A stretch of 32,349 nt of DNA from Hyphomicrobiales bacterium (GTDB taxonomy: Bacteria; Pseudomonadota; Alphaproteobacteria; Rhizobiales; HXMU1428-3), in assembly GCA_017640685.1 (NCBI GenBank), contig JAEPQF010000033.1:1-32349 (forward strand), written 5' to 3'. Below, in pieces: positions 1-7,507 of the stretch. A program made the position numbers and the translations under genes. Numbering within the stretch: position 1 is the stretch's first letter; each line of letters opens with the position of its first letter. Under the pieces are notes generated by a model. That model made no database searches, was not told the origin of the DNA, and was given only the letters and a program-made list of their open reading frames with translations.

Positions 1-449
1 TGAAAAACATCAGAGAATAAGTTACGGTCTTTTTCTGAACTTGTTTGTTTAAGTGCGTTTTGGGCGATATCTTCAGCCGCTATGATTTCGCGATCAACCT
101 TGTCGGCATATTTTTTAAATTCTTTGAAAGCTTGTTTGAAATTTTCCTCAGACAAGCTACCTGCTTCACGAATGCCTCTGGCTCTAAATGCTCTCTCTAA
201 TCGTATAGATTGTTCAAGCTGATGCGTTGTCACTTTTGTAAGAATAACGGTAAGTGGAAGGTCTCGTTCAGCAATGCCGTTAATTTCCACTCCAATGCGC
301 GACATTTGCCAGATGCTAACACCGGCTATTGTCACCAATAAACCAATACAAAACCCAACAATAGCAAGTACCTTAGCGCCAATACTCAATGATTTTAGCT
401 TTTGAGTGGTCACAAGATGCTCACCATCTCTTTCTTCTGCAAACCCCAT
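1..449 (-). CDS. Methyl-accepting chemotaxis-like sensor protein, N-terminal part (cut by window edge)
   Basis: I translated this frame by hand from the minus strand; it is open to the window edge, so only about 150 N-terminal residues are present. A short charged N-terminus is followed by one hydrophobic membrane segment (IGAKVLAIVGFCIGLLVTIA). A periplasmic helical stretch follows with DLPLTVILTKVTTHQLEQSI and then LERAFRARG, a sequence style common in alphaproteobacterial chemoreceptors with a four-helix-bundle ligand domain. The HAMP and signalling domains would lie outside the window, so a sensor kinase or cyclase with the same input module cannot be excluded. The start at 449 is preferred because GAGG lies 8 bases upstream. 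An in-frame ATG at 470 has an AAGG directly abutting it, which is too close. The gene is divergent from the MerR/B12 regulator and shares its upstream region. Confidence 0.6.
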   Translation of the reverse strand, partial: MGFAEERDGEHLVTTQKLKSLSIGAKVLAIVGFCIGLLVTIAGVSIWQMSRIGVEINGIAERDLPLTVILTKVTTHQLEQSIRLERAFRARGIREAGSLSEENFKQAFKEFKKYADKVDREIIAAEDIAQNALKQTSSEKDRNLFSDVF

Positions 450-491
450 GAGATGATCCTCTTTATTCATCCTTATGCTGATTGCATCATA

Positions 492-536
492 TTGAACAGG
501 CTATGAACAATTTATTAATTATAAAAATATTGTTCA
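492..536. promoter_or_regulatory. Putative MerR/CarH-like operator: phased TGAACA half-sites
   Basis: TGAACA occurs at 493-498 and 504-509, exactly 11 bp apart and in the same orientation, followed by the inverted copy TGTTCA at 531-536. The 504-511 and 529-536 arms form an 8-bp perfect inverted repeat with a 17-bp spacer. CarH-type regulators are known to bind 11-bp-spaced direct repeats ending in ACA, so the spacing fits the adjacent regulator. The site lies 43 bp upstream of the preferred chemoreceptor start and about 105 bp upstream of the regulator start. Assignment to this regulator is inference. Confidence 0.4.
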
Positions 537-639
537 AAATCGATGTAAAGTTAAAAGTGAAACGTCTATTTATAGTAGAATATGGGATAAAATCTGATTC
601 GCACTCAATTCGTATCCAGGTGTTTGGAGTTCTAAATAA

Positions 640-1551
640 ATGTATTCCATCAAAGCTATATCAACTCTAACTGGCATTAATTCTGAAACATTAAGAACAT
701 GGGAACGCCGTTTCGAATTTCTTGAACCAACAAGAGATGATAAGGGACAGCGTCTCTATAGTGAGGAAGATTTAAATAAACTCAGCAAATTAGCCGCTCT
801 TGTAAAAGCAGGACATCCCATAAGGCATTTAGCAACGAAATCGTTAGAGGAGTTGCAAGAACTTTGTGAGTTGCCAAGCCGAGTAAACTTGCATCATGAA
901 GAGCAAAAATTATTAGATGATCTTTTAGGAGCAGTGCAAAATTCTGATTTAAAACGATTTCGTTTTTTAGTGGGCTATGCTGCTTCACTGCACCAGCCTC
1001 TAAATATTGTAGAATATATTCTTTCTCCCACATGGAAAAAAATTGGTGAGTTATGGGCGAATAAAACCATCAATATCGCAACCGAACACGCTTTAACAAA
1101 CATTTTTAAAGAAGAAATCACAGTAGCTATCAGAACATTGCACATGTCAGCTACGGGGCCGAGTATAATATTCACAACGCCGAGTAATGAACTTCATGAA
1201 ATAGGGATTTTGATGGGCTGTTATATAGCAGCCTCAGAAGGGTGTCATTGCCATTATTTAGGGCCAAACCTGCCAGTTGAAGATTTGATGAATATGGCAA
1301 ATGATTTAAAACCGGACGCCATAGTTTTAAGCGTTGTAAATAAAAAAACTGATGACGCGTTAGAAAGAGAGTTATCCCTTTTAAGTAGAGAATTACCAAA
1401 AGATATTGAGCTCTGGATTGGAACAAAACTAGAAGTGAAAAACACCAAATTTCCTTTCCCAACTCGAGCCTCACTCTTTACCAGCTATGATCCATTTTAT
1501 GAAAAACTTCAGTGCCTTAAAAGATTAAAACGATCAGAGATCAGTATCTAA
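640..1551 (+). CDS. MerR-family regulator with CarH/LitR-like cobalamin-binding domain
   Basis: This is a 303-residue regulator of the usual CarH/LitR size. Residues 1-70 form a MerR winged helix (YSIKAISTLTGI, TLRTWERRFEFLEP, RLYSEEDL). Residues about 85-165 form the helical cap domain, and about 172-300 the Rossmann-like B12-binding domain. Two family hallmarks are visible: a W-x9-E-H motif (W139, E149, H150) and E-x-H-x-x-G (E184, H186, G189), where H186 would be the lower axial cobalt ligand. In Thermus CarH the residue after the motif Trp is His132, which caps cobalt after illumination. Here that position is Ala140, so the bis-His light state could not form in the same way. The gene is divergent from the chemoreceptor-like gene and ends 14 bp from the convergent sodium-channel gene. 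A GGAG lies 10 bases before the ATG. Light-, B12- or redox-dependent DNA binding is inferred from family. Confidence 0.85.
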   Translation: MYSIKAISTLTGINSETLRTWERRFEFLEPTRDDKGQRLYSEEDLNKLSKLAALVKAGHPIRHLATKSLEELQELCELPSRVNLHHEEQKLLDDLLGAVQNSDLKRFRFLVGYAASLHQPLNIVEYILSPTWKKIGELWANKTINIATEHALTNIFKEEITVAIRTLHMSATGPSIIFTTPSNELHEIGILMGCYIAASEGCHCHYLGPNLPVEDLMNMANDLKPDAIVLSVVNKKTDDALERELSLLSRELPKDIELWIGTKLEVKNTKFPFPTRASLFTSYDPFYEKLQCLKRLKRSEISI

Positions 1552-1565
1552 AACCCATCGTGTGC

Positions 1566-2444
1566 TCAGTCATCAGCAAGTTCAAGACGTTTCTCTGTTA
1601 AGTTTTTTTCCTCTTTCTCAGTTTTTAAGGTGACAAGCTCTTCTTGCATGGCTTCCATTTGGCTGAGGAGAAGTCGAAAGTCCTTTTTTGTCACAGGTAA
1701 ATCATCATCAGTCCCTTGGTCTTCAGCTTCCAGTTTATGGGCAATCTGCATAGAGTCGACAACAATACCGATAAAAAAGTTAAGTACAGCAAAACTGGTC
1801 ACAATAATAAAAGGCAAAAAGAACAACCACGACATAGGGAATAATTCCATAGTCGGCCGCACAACCCCCATTGACCAACTCTCTAAGGTCATGATTTGAA
1901 AAAGTGTATAAGCTGAGGCCCCAACTGTGCCAAACCATTCTTGCATATTCGGATCAGGATGAGCGCCAAAAAGCTTTGTGGTAATCACAGCTGCCACATA
2001 AAAAATGAGAATGAGCACCCCGCCAACTGAGATCATGCCGGGAATAGAATGACCAATGGCGGCAATGACCCGGCGCATTTGCGGGACGACAGAAATAAGC
2101 CGTAACACGCGCAAAATTCTTAAAGCTCGAAGCACGGCAAGCGGGCCTGAGGCAGGAACCCAGGCAATGAACACAATGACAAGATCAAATAAATTCCAGC
2201 CAGATTTAAAAAACTCAAAACGATGAGCATAAAATTTGAGACCCAGTTCAATGGTAAAAATAACAAGGATCAGCTTATCAATGAGAGTGAGGTAAACACC
2301 ATAAGATGCTACAAGAGATTTATCTGTCTCCATGCCTAGGGTAACAGCATTGATAAGAATTAAAATGGTAATGAACCAAGTGAAAGATCTGTGTTGAACG
2401 AGTTCCGCAATATAGCGGCGATCAAAAGAAAAGGAGGTCCCCAT
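1566..2444 (-). CDS. Bacterial voltage-gated sodium channel (NavBac/NaChBac family)
   Basis: A single six-transmembrane ion-channel subunit of 292 residues, which would act as a homotetramer in the inner membrane. The voltage sensor S4 carries four arginines at three-residue spacing (AVLRALRILRVLRL, about residues 103-116). The pore region contains FQIMTLESWSMGVVRP, whose TLESWSM filter (about residues 186-192) closely matches the NaChBac filter TLESWAS and indicates Na+ selectivity. A C-terminal tail beginning TKKDFRLLLSQMEAMQEEL is a likely coiled-coil assembly domain. The ATG at 2444 is preferred because AGGG lies 8 bases upstream; a longer form would need a TTG at 2516. In alkaliphilic Bacillus such channels support motility, chemotaxis and pH homeostasis. 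The nearby chemoreceptor-like gene is compatible with a behavioural role, but no operon links them. Confidence 0.93.
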   Translation of the reverse strand: MGTSFSFDRRYIAELVQHRSFTWFITILILINAVTLGMETDKSLVASYGVYLTLIDKLILVIFTIELGLKFYAHRFEFFKSGWNLFDLVIVFIAWVPASGPLAVLRALRILRVLRLISVVPQMRRVIAAIGHSIPGMISVGGVLILIFYVAAVITTKLFGAHPDPNMQEWFGTVGASAYTLFQIMTLESWSMGVVRPTMELFPMSWLFFLPFIIVTSFAVLNFFIGIVVDSMQIAHKLEAEDQGTDDDLPVTKKDFRLLLSQMEAMQEELVTLKTEKEEKNLTEKRLELADD

Positions 2445-2678
2445 GAAATTTACCCTGGAATATAAATGAAGCGCTTTAATTTTTGCTTTGTGTGAGTTGT
2501 TTTTAACGAAGAACAAATGATATCCGCAAGTGAAACTGTCAAGCCCTAAGCGAATAACTATGACAAAGATTTTCGTGAAAAGACTAAATTCCCCTATTTG
2601 AGGAGAGTTTCAGATTAATATCGAACAATAAAGCACAAAAAAAAGGCATACACCTCACTATCAGATGCGACAGAACAT

Positions 2679-2997
2679 CGCGACGGTTGTTCGTGGGCAA
2701 CCTGAAGGAGCACTAAAAAGCGACGGTTGTTCATAGGCAACCTAAAGGAGCGTTAAAAACGACGTTTGCTCATGAGCAACCTGAAGCGAAGAAAAGCATT
2801 ATTGTTTAATCTCCAAACTGACCTAATTAAGAAGGAGTAATGCTCGGTTAAGAGCATTAGGACATGGCGAAGCGAAAGCGTAGCCCGGCGCCAGTGCGGT
2901 TGATTATGGGCAACCTCAAAGCGCCACTAGACAGAATAACCCGTGAGTTTTATTTACGCGGATGCTTAGTGGGCATCTGAAGCGAAGAAAAGCATTA
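2679..2997 (+). repeat. Five related hairpin-forming repeat units
   Basis: Each unit has a short inverted repeat followed by (C)TGAAG or a near match. Stems are GGTTGT/GCAACC at 2685-2702 and 2725-2742, GTTTGCT/AGCAAC at about 2764-2780 (containing the perfect 14-bp palindrome TTGCTCATGAGCAA, 2766-2779), GGTTG/CAACC at 2898-2915, and GATGC/GCATC at 2961-2977. Units 1 and 2 are 40 bp apart and unit 3 follows 39 bp later; units 4 and 5 are more widely spaced. A 21-bp stretch starting CTGAAGCGAAGAAAAG is identical at 2781-2801 and 2977-2997. The stem of unit 5 differs from the others in both arms so that pairing is kept. This resembles a small REP-like intergenic repeat family. All units share one orientation. 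No transposase is present. Confidence 0.75.
2838..2859. repeat. Perfect 8-bp-stem hairpin within the repeat region
   Basis: TAATGCTC and GAGCATTA are exact reverse complements separated by a 6-base loop (GGTTAA). There is no adjacent T-run on either strand that would make it a clear terminator. It sits between repeat units 3 and 4 and just before a GGCGAAGCGAAAGCGTAGCC stretch resembling intergenic repeat sequence seen in many proteobacteria. Confidence 0.5.
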
Positions 2998-3017
2998 ATA
3001 GCTTTAGCTATTAATGC
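2984..3017 (-). terminator. Intrinsic terminator overlapping the purH stop codon
   Basis: GCATTAATAGC and GCTATTAATGC (2992-3017) form an 11-bp perfect stem with a 4-base loop. Read on the minus strand it is followed by TTTTCTTC. The purH stop codon (3011-3013) and its last codons lie inside the hairpin, so the terminator stem is partly coding. Confidence 0.65.
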
Positions 3018-4594
3018 CTAAAGTGCCGCATGCCAGTCATCACCATGGCAAGGCCAGCTTCATTGGCAGCAGCAATCACTTCATCATCGCGCATTGAACC
3101 ACCAGGCTGAATAACCGCTGTTGCACCAGCTTTGGCAGCAGCCAATAAACCATCAGCAAATGGGAAAAAGGCGTCAGAGGCTACAACGCTGCCCTTTGTG
3201 AGTGTTTCTGTGAGACCAGCTTCTTTAGAGGCTTCTTCGGCTTTCCAAGCGGCGATACGAGCACTGTCCACACGGCTCATTTGTCCGGCACCAATACCAA
3301 CACTGGCGCCATCTTTTACGTAAATGATGGCGTTAGATTTGACATGCTTACAAATTTTAAAGGCAATCTTCATGTCAGCAAGTTCTTGCGCCGTTGGTTG
3401 ACGCTCGGTAACAACTTTAAGGTCAAGCTCTTCAATTGTGCCATTGTCACGGCCTTGCAGTAAAAAGCCACCAGAGAGCATTTTGGCTGTAATGCCAGCT
3501 GCTTTCGGCTCAGGTAAGCCATTCGTTAAAAGCAAGCGGACATTCTTTTTCTTAGAGATAATTTCTTTCGCTTCATCCGTTGCATCAGGTGCGACAACAA
3601 CCTCAGTAAAAATTTTAGTAATCTCAGAAGCGGCCTCTTCATCAAGTGTTTGATTAAGTGCGATAATGCCACCAAAAGCTGAAACAGGATCACAGCGCAG
3701 CGCTTTTTGATAAGCATCGGTTAATGAGCTGCCAATTGAAACGCCGCAAGGGTTTGCGTGTTTAATAATCGCAACAGCCGGAGAGAGATTAGCGTCAAAT
3801 TCTGAAACCAATTCAATCGCAGCATCTGTATCATTGAGGTTATTATAACTAAGGTCTTTGCCCTGAATTTGCGTGGCGCTCGCAACACCTTTGCGTTGGT
3901 CGCCAGTTGTATAAAAAGCGGCCTTTTGATGAGGGTTCTCACCATAACGCATTTCTTGTGATAATTCTCCTGAAACACTCACCCATTTGGGGTGCTCAAT
4001 TTCAAGCGCTGAAGCAAACCAGTTAGAAATCGCCGCATCATAATTGGCTGTGCGGGCATAAGCTTTTTGCGCTGAAACTTTTCTAAAGCGCTCTGTTACT
4101 TGGCCATCATTTGTCTCTAGTTCAGACAAGAGAGCTGGAAAATCATCATTATCCACGAGAACAGTAACACCATCATGATTTTTCGCAGCCGCGCGGATCA
4201 TAGCCGGGCCGCCAATATCAATATTTTCAATGGTGGTTTCAAAATCAGCGCCCTTAGCAACCGTTTCTTCAAACGGATAAAGGTTCACGACCAGTAAATC
4301 TATATTTTCAATATTATGATCATCTTGTGCTTGCTTGTGCGCAGCGTTATCTCGAACCGCCAGCAAGCCACCATGCACAGCAGGGTGCAAGGTTTTGATG
4401 CGGCCATCCATCATCTCAGGAAATTTAGTGATGTCTGAAACATCTTTAACCTCAAGGCCTGCCTCTTTCAAAAGTGCTGATGTGCCACCAGTAGAGATTA
4501 ATTCAATCCCGCGTGCACTTAGTGCCTGAGCAAATTCTACAATGCCATTTTTATCCGAAACAGAAATAAGAGCGCGTTGAATTGGGCGAAGCAT
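3011..4594 (-). CDS. purH: Bifunctional AICAR transformylase / IMP cyclohydrolase
   Basis: PurH carries out the last two steps of de novo IMP synthesis in the cytosol: 10-formyl-THF-dependent formylation of AICAR and ring closure to IMP. At 527 residues it is the usual length. The N-terminal MGS-like cyclohydrolase domain (about 1-195) shows [29 protein letters not shown] and [18 protein letters not shown]. The transformylase domain shows [35 protein letters not shown] and the end [11 protein letters not shown]. The KHANPCGVS motif holds the Lys-His catalytic pair. It is the last gene of the minus-strand housekeeping block, separated from the heparinase-like gene by a 282-bp gap with no gene and no clear terminator, so it may have its own promoter. 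AAAGG lies about 12 bases before the ATG. Confidence 0.98.
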   Translation of the reverse strand: MLRPIQRALISVSDKNGIVEFAQALSARGIELISTGGTSALLKEAGLEVKDVSDITKFPEMMDGRIKTLHPAVHGGLLAVRDNAAHKQAQDDHNIENIDLLVVNLYPFEETVAKGADFETTIENIDIGGPAMIRAAAKNHDGVTVLVDNDDFPALLSELETNDGQVTERFRKVSAQKAYARTANYDAAISNWFASALEIEHPKWVSVSGELSQEMRYGENPHQKAAFYTTGDQRKGVASATQIQGKDLSYNNLNDTDAAIELVSEFDANLSPAVAIIKHANPCGVSIGSSLTDAYQKALRCDPVSAFGGIIALNQTLDEEAASEITKIFTEVVVAPDATDEAKEIISKKKNVRLLLTNGLPEPKAAGITAKMLSGGFLLQGRDNGTIEELDLKVVTERQPTAQELADMKIAFKICKHVKSNAIIYVKDGASVGIGAGQMSRVDSARIAAWKAEEASKEAGLTETLTKGSVVASDAFFPFADGLLAAAKAGATAVIQPGGSMRDDEVIAAANEAGLAMVMTGMRHFRH

Positions 4595-4876
4595 GAGAAA
4601 AAAGAACCTTTCAGCAAAAACAAACTTTAATAAAACAGGAATAGAAAGTTTAAAAGAGCTGTAAAAATATAGAGACTAAACACCAAAAAGGCGCAGAAAG
4701 AAGCGTTAATGCAGCCACGAAAAACTTAAATATAAAAACCTTGAAAATCTGCACGAATTATCATGCAAATGCCTATTATTAAAGGGTGATAGAATTAAAA
4801 GACATGCTCTAGCCGCAATTTAAGCAGCTGTCAAACAGCGAATGGATTTATGCCCTCTATTCCGCACAATCCCCCT

Positions 4877-7342
4877 CTAATCATCGCCATCTTTTTTATC
4901 GTTATCACCATCTTCATCAGGCAATGTCCACGGACCTGGCTTTTTCACTTGAGAAGTAGAAGGCGGGTGTGAGGCATCCTTGTTAGCTTTTTCTAACGGT
5001 GATTTTTTAGGCGGCAGCTTCTTAACCGGCAGAGGTTTATCCTTAAGCGATTTATCTTTTTTAATATCCTCGATCTCTTCTTTTATTGCAGACTTCAGGT
5101 TATCTGCATTTTGCTCACGAAGTGAGGCAATGCGATCAGAGAGAGGTGTTGCAGGCGTGTTAACTGAAGAAGGCTTATCAGAATGTGCCTTAGCTTCTGA
5201 ACCATGTGGAGGCGGTGGTGGAGTTTTGCCTGTTTTGGCCTTATTTTTTTTAGTTTCACCCTGATTATGTTTGTGTTTAGAAAGAGACTTCTTACTAGGT
5301 TTTTCTTCAGGCAGCTCATAATGGGGTAAACGCTCCATGAGGCTGCCGGCTGCCCTATCACCCTCTTCTTCAAAGTCATCATCTTCAACAAGGTCAGTAA
5401 TTCTAGTTGGCTCATCTTTAACCGGCGGTGGCGGTGGCGCATTTCTGGAAGTTTTCAAAGTTGTTTCATCTACATCAGAATCTGGGTCTTCAACTTCCTT
5501 CTTAATTTCAGGTGAAACTGGTTGATCCTGGGCCGTTTCTAACTCATCCTGCTCTGAGGAATCTTCGGTTTCATCTTGTCGATCAAGCGGAATAACATTC
5601 TCAGAAATCCACTCAGGCACTTTAGGAGGTTTTGATGAATGGGTTTTTACCACTTTGGCTAACAGCCAGGAAATCTTTGTGTTCTGAACACAATTGCCTC
5701 GAATAACAGCTTGAACAGATTGGCAAGGCCCTGCAAAATCAGCATAAAAAATGCTTTCTTCCAAATAGATAATTTGACCTTGAGCCGAAAATTTCCATTC
5801 TTGGCTGTCGGGTAATATCAGCGTAATGGATTTCCCATCTGCAGCACGTGTGGTGACAACATCAGGGTGAATATGAAAATGAACAGCAAATGGCCACCCC
5901 ATTTGATGATCTTCTTCTTTCTCAGTCGCAGCAACTTCAATCCAGTCTTCGCCAATAAAACTATAGCCATCATGAGAGAGAGACAGCATCCGATGATGAA
6001 TAAGGCCAAAGCGGTCTAAATACCCATCATGCGAGCCAATAATTTTACTTTTCTCGGCATCATGCTCATAAAGTGTTTTAACAGTAGGTGGCCCAGCAAG
6101 TAAGCTAGGTGTCTCACTTTGTTTCACGGTTTTATCGTGAATAAATTGAGCCGAAGAGCGATTGTTAATCGTCACAGTAGAATGCGAAACACTCGCCCGC
6201 GCATTGCTAGCCATGTTATGATAAGCAGGCGGCGCCGCACCACAATTCACGATAACGGGGCAAGATCCGGATGACATTTCAAAGGACAAGCAACCCGCAT
6301 GTGTTTTTTCACTTAAACCAAGTTCAGGTGGCCCACCGCCATCCATTAAAAGAATAACATTTCCTTTTTGAAGGCGAAAATATTTAGAGGCAGACGCTTC
6401 TTTTAAAGGCTCATTAGCCGCATCATCATAAGCCATCGCAGTGCTGAGAGTATCTGGCAAAGTTGTGCCCGCCCCATTAAACCGGCTCATCAATCCATCA
6501 CCCAGTCTCATATAATGGATCATCGGTAACATACGATTGATTGCATCAAGCAGGGGTTGTGGCGGTGTTAAATTGCGGGTCACAAAACATTGTTTTAACG
6601 GCAATAAATCAATGAGAATGCTTGCAAGAACAGAATTATCACGAGAGATATGCCCACCATCAGAGAGAATTTGTTGATCGAGCTCACTACACATAAGCTT
6701 AACATGTTGGTCTGCAAATTTTTCCTGCTCATTCACACAGAGCCCAGCAAACATCAAGGCAATCAGAGACAATAAACGCGGCATGCCAGGCTTTGCGTGA
6801 ATGCCCGTCATTGATAGATACGTCATGTGATCATCAATAGCAGACATCATGGAAAGGTAAGTCTTCTCATCAGCTTCATAGAGCAAAAAATTAGAATGAG
6901 ACAACCAACTAATCAGGCGGCGCGCAGCCACTTCGGGCTCCCAAGGGAGGCCTTTTTGAGTTGAGAATTGTGAAAGCCAATCATGGGTAATTTCTTGAGC
7001 TTGTTCTTGCGCGCGATCAGTTCGAGCAGCCCTTAAGTTACGCACCCAGCCAAAACCATGCAGTTCCTTTTCCCAATTAATATTAGGGGGCGTTGCATGA
7101 AGGGGAGAGCCGCCATTTAGAAACACAGTCGCACCAGCCAAACCAAATTGCCCCATATCCAATTCAATAGAAAGGCTTGGGTCAGCTGTTCTTAAATCAC
7201 GTGGAACCAGTAATAATTGTTCAACATTTCTATTACTATAGCGCCAGCTTAATAAAGGCGAGCGTTTAAATCCAAGTGCAAAGTCACGCTTGGGTTTGGA
7301 AAGAGATGGTGAAGATGATGAACGATTAAAAAATTTTCCCAT
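4877..7342 (-). CDS. Heparinase II/III-family protein with long acidic, proline-rich C-terminal tail
   Basis: The first about 565 residues match the heparinase II/III-like family often found between rsmB and purH in Hyphomicrobiales. There is an alpha-helical toroid region (about 90-320; HGFGWVRNLRAA, GGHISRDNSVL) and a beta-sandwich region starting near 345 with THAGCLSFEMSSGSCPVIVNCG and then ARASVSHSTVTINN, the family's conserved HA-LSFE and SH-TV signatures. No signal peptide is evident. From about residue 585 to 821 the protein becomes a low-complexity tail rich in Asp/Glu, Lys and Pro, with two PPPPP runs (APPPPPVKDEP, TPPPPPHGSE), which is probably disordered. I regard this tail as unusual for the family. 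True polysaccharide lyase activity is unproven for this clade; a role in envelope glycan processing is inference. There is no strong ribosome-binding site before the ATG. It lies 165 bp downstream of rsmB. Confidence 0.85.
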   Translation of the reverse strand: MGKFFNRSSSSPSLSKPKRDFALGFKRSPLLSWRYSNRNVEQLLLVPRDLRTADPSLSIELDMGQFGLAGATVFLNGGSPLHATPPNINWEKELHGFGWVRNLRAARTDRAQEQAQEITHDWLSQFSTQKGLPWEPEVAARRLISWLSHSNFLLYEADEKTYLSMMSAIDDHMTYLSMTGIHAKPGMPRLLSLIALMFAGLCVNEQEKFADQHVKLMCSELDQQILSDGGHISRDNSVLASILIDLLPLKQCFVTRNLTPPQPLLDAINRMLPMIHYMRLGDGLMSRFNGAGTTLPDTLSTAMAYDDAANEPLKEASASKYFRLQKGNVILLMDGGGPPELGLSEKTHAGCLSFEMSSGSCPVIVNCGAAPPAYHNMASNARASVSHSTVTINNRSSAQFIHDKTVKQSETPSLLAGPPTVKTLYEHDAEKSKIIGSHDGYLDRFGLIHHRMLSLSHDGYSFIGEDWIEVAATEKEEDHQMGWPFAVHFHIHPDVVTTRAADGKSITLILPDSQEWKFSAQGQIIYLEESIFYADFAGPCQSVQAVIRGNCVQNTKISWLLAKVVKTHSSKPPKVPEWISENVIPLDRQDETEDSSEQDELETAQDQPVSPEIKKEVEDPDSDVDETTLKTSRNAPPPPPVKDEPTRITDLVEDDDFEEEGDRAAGSLMERLPHYELPEEKPSKKSLSKHKHNQGETKKNKAKTGKTPPPPPHGSEAKAHSDKPSSVNTPATPLSDRIASLREQNADNLKSAIKEEIEDIKKDKSLKDKPLPVKKLPPKKSPLEKANKDASHPPSTSQVKKPGPWTLPDEDGDNDKKDGDD

Positions 7343-7507
7343 AAAACTAATACTGTGGGGTTCCGCTTTATATGTGGCCTAAAATAATCTACCTCTCATC
7401 AAGATTTTACCCCTTAATAAAGAAATGTAGATTGAAGAAAATATATCAGATGCAAACCATTGATCATATAGTTTTTAGATAAAATTTAACACAGATGATA
7501 AAGTTGG

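Larger units (their letters stand above)
2445..3010. other. Non-coding stretch between sodium channel and purH
   Basis: No convincing coding region is present in this 566-bp gap. The half nearest the channel gene (to about 2670) is AT-rich and should hold the channel promoter. The half nearest purH contains the hairpin repeats, a separate 8-bp-stem hairpin and the purH terminator listed separately. Confidence 0.6.

Noticed and set aside
482-670. Plus-strand frame of 62 codons overlapping the start of the MerR/B12 gene
   Set aside because: It covers the divergent control region and putative operator, has no ribosome site, and overlaps the well-supported regulator in another frame.
2445-2516. 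N-terminal extension of the sodium channel from a TTG start
   Set aside because: The extension is basic, not part of the conserved channel fold, and the internal ATG has a good ribosome site; the short form matches family length.
2681-2780. CRISPR-like array (40-bp periodic repeats)
   Set aside because: Only two to three copies are regularly spaced, the intervening bases are not unique spacers of constant size, and no cas gene is present; the units are small hairpins.
4827-4839. GCTGT-CAA-ACAGC hairpin after the heparinase-like gene as terminator
   Set aside because: The stem is only 5 bp and there is no T-run on the minus strand, so termination is not supported.
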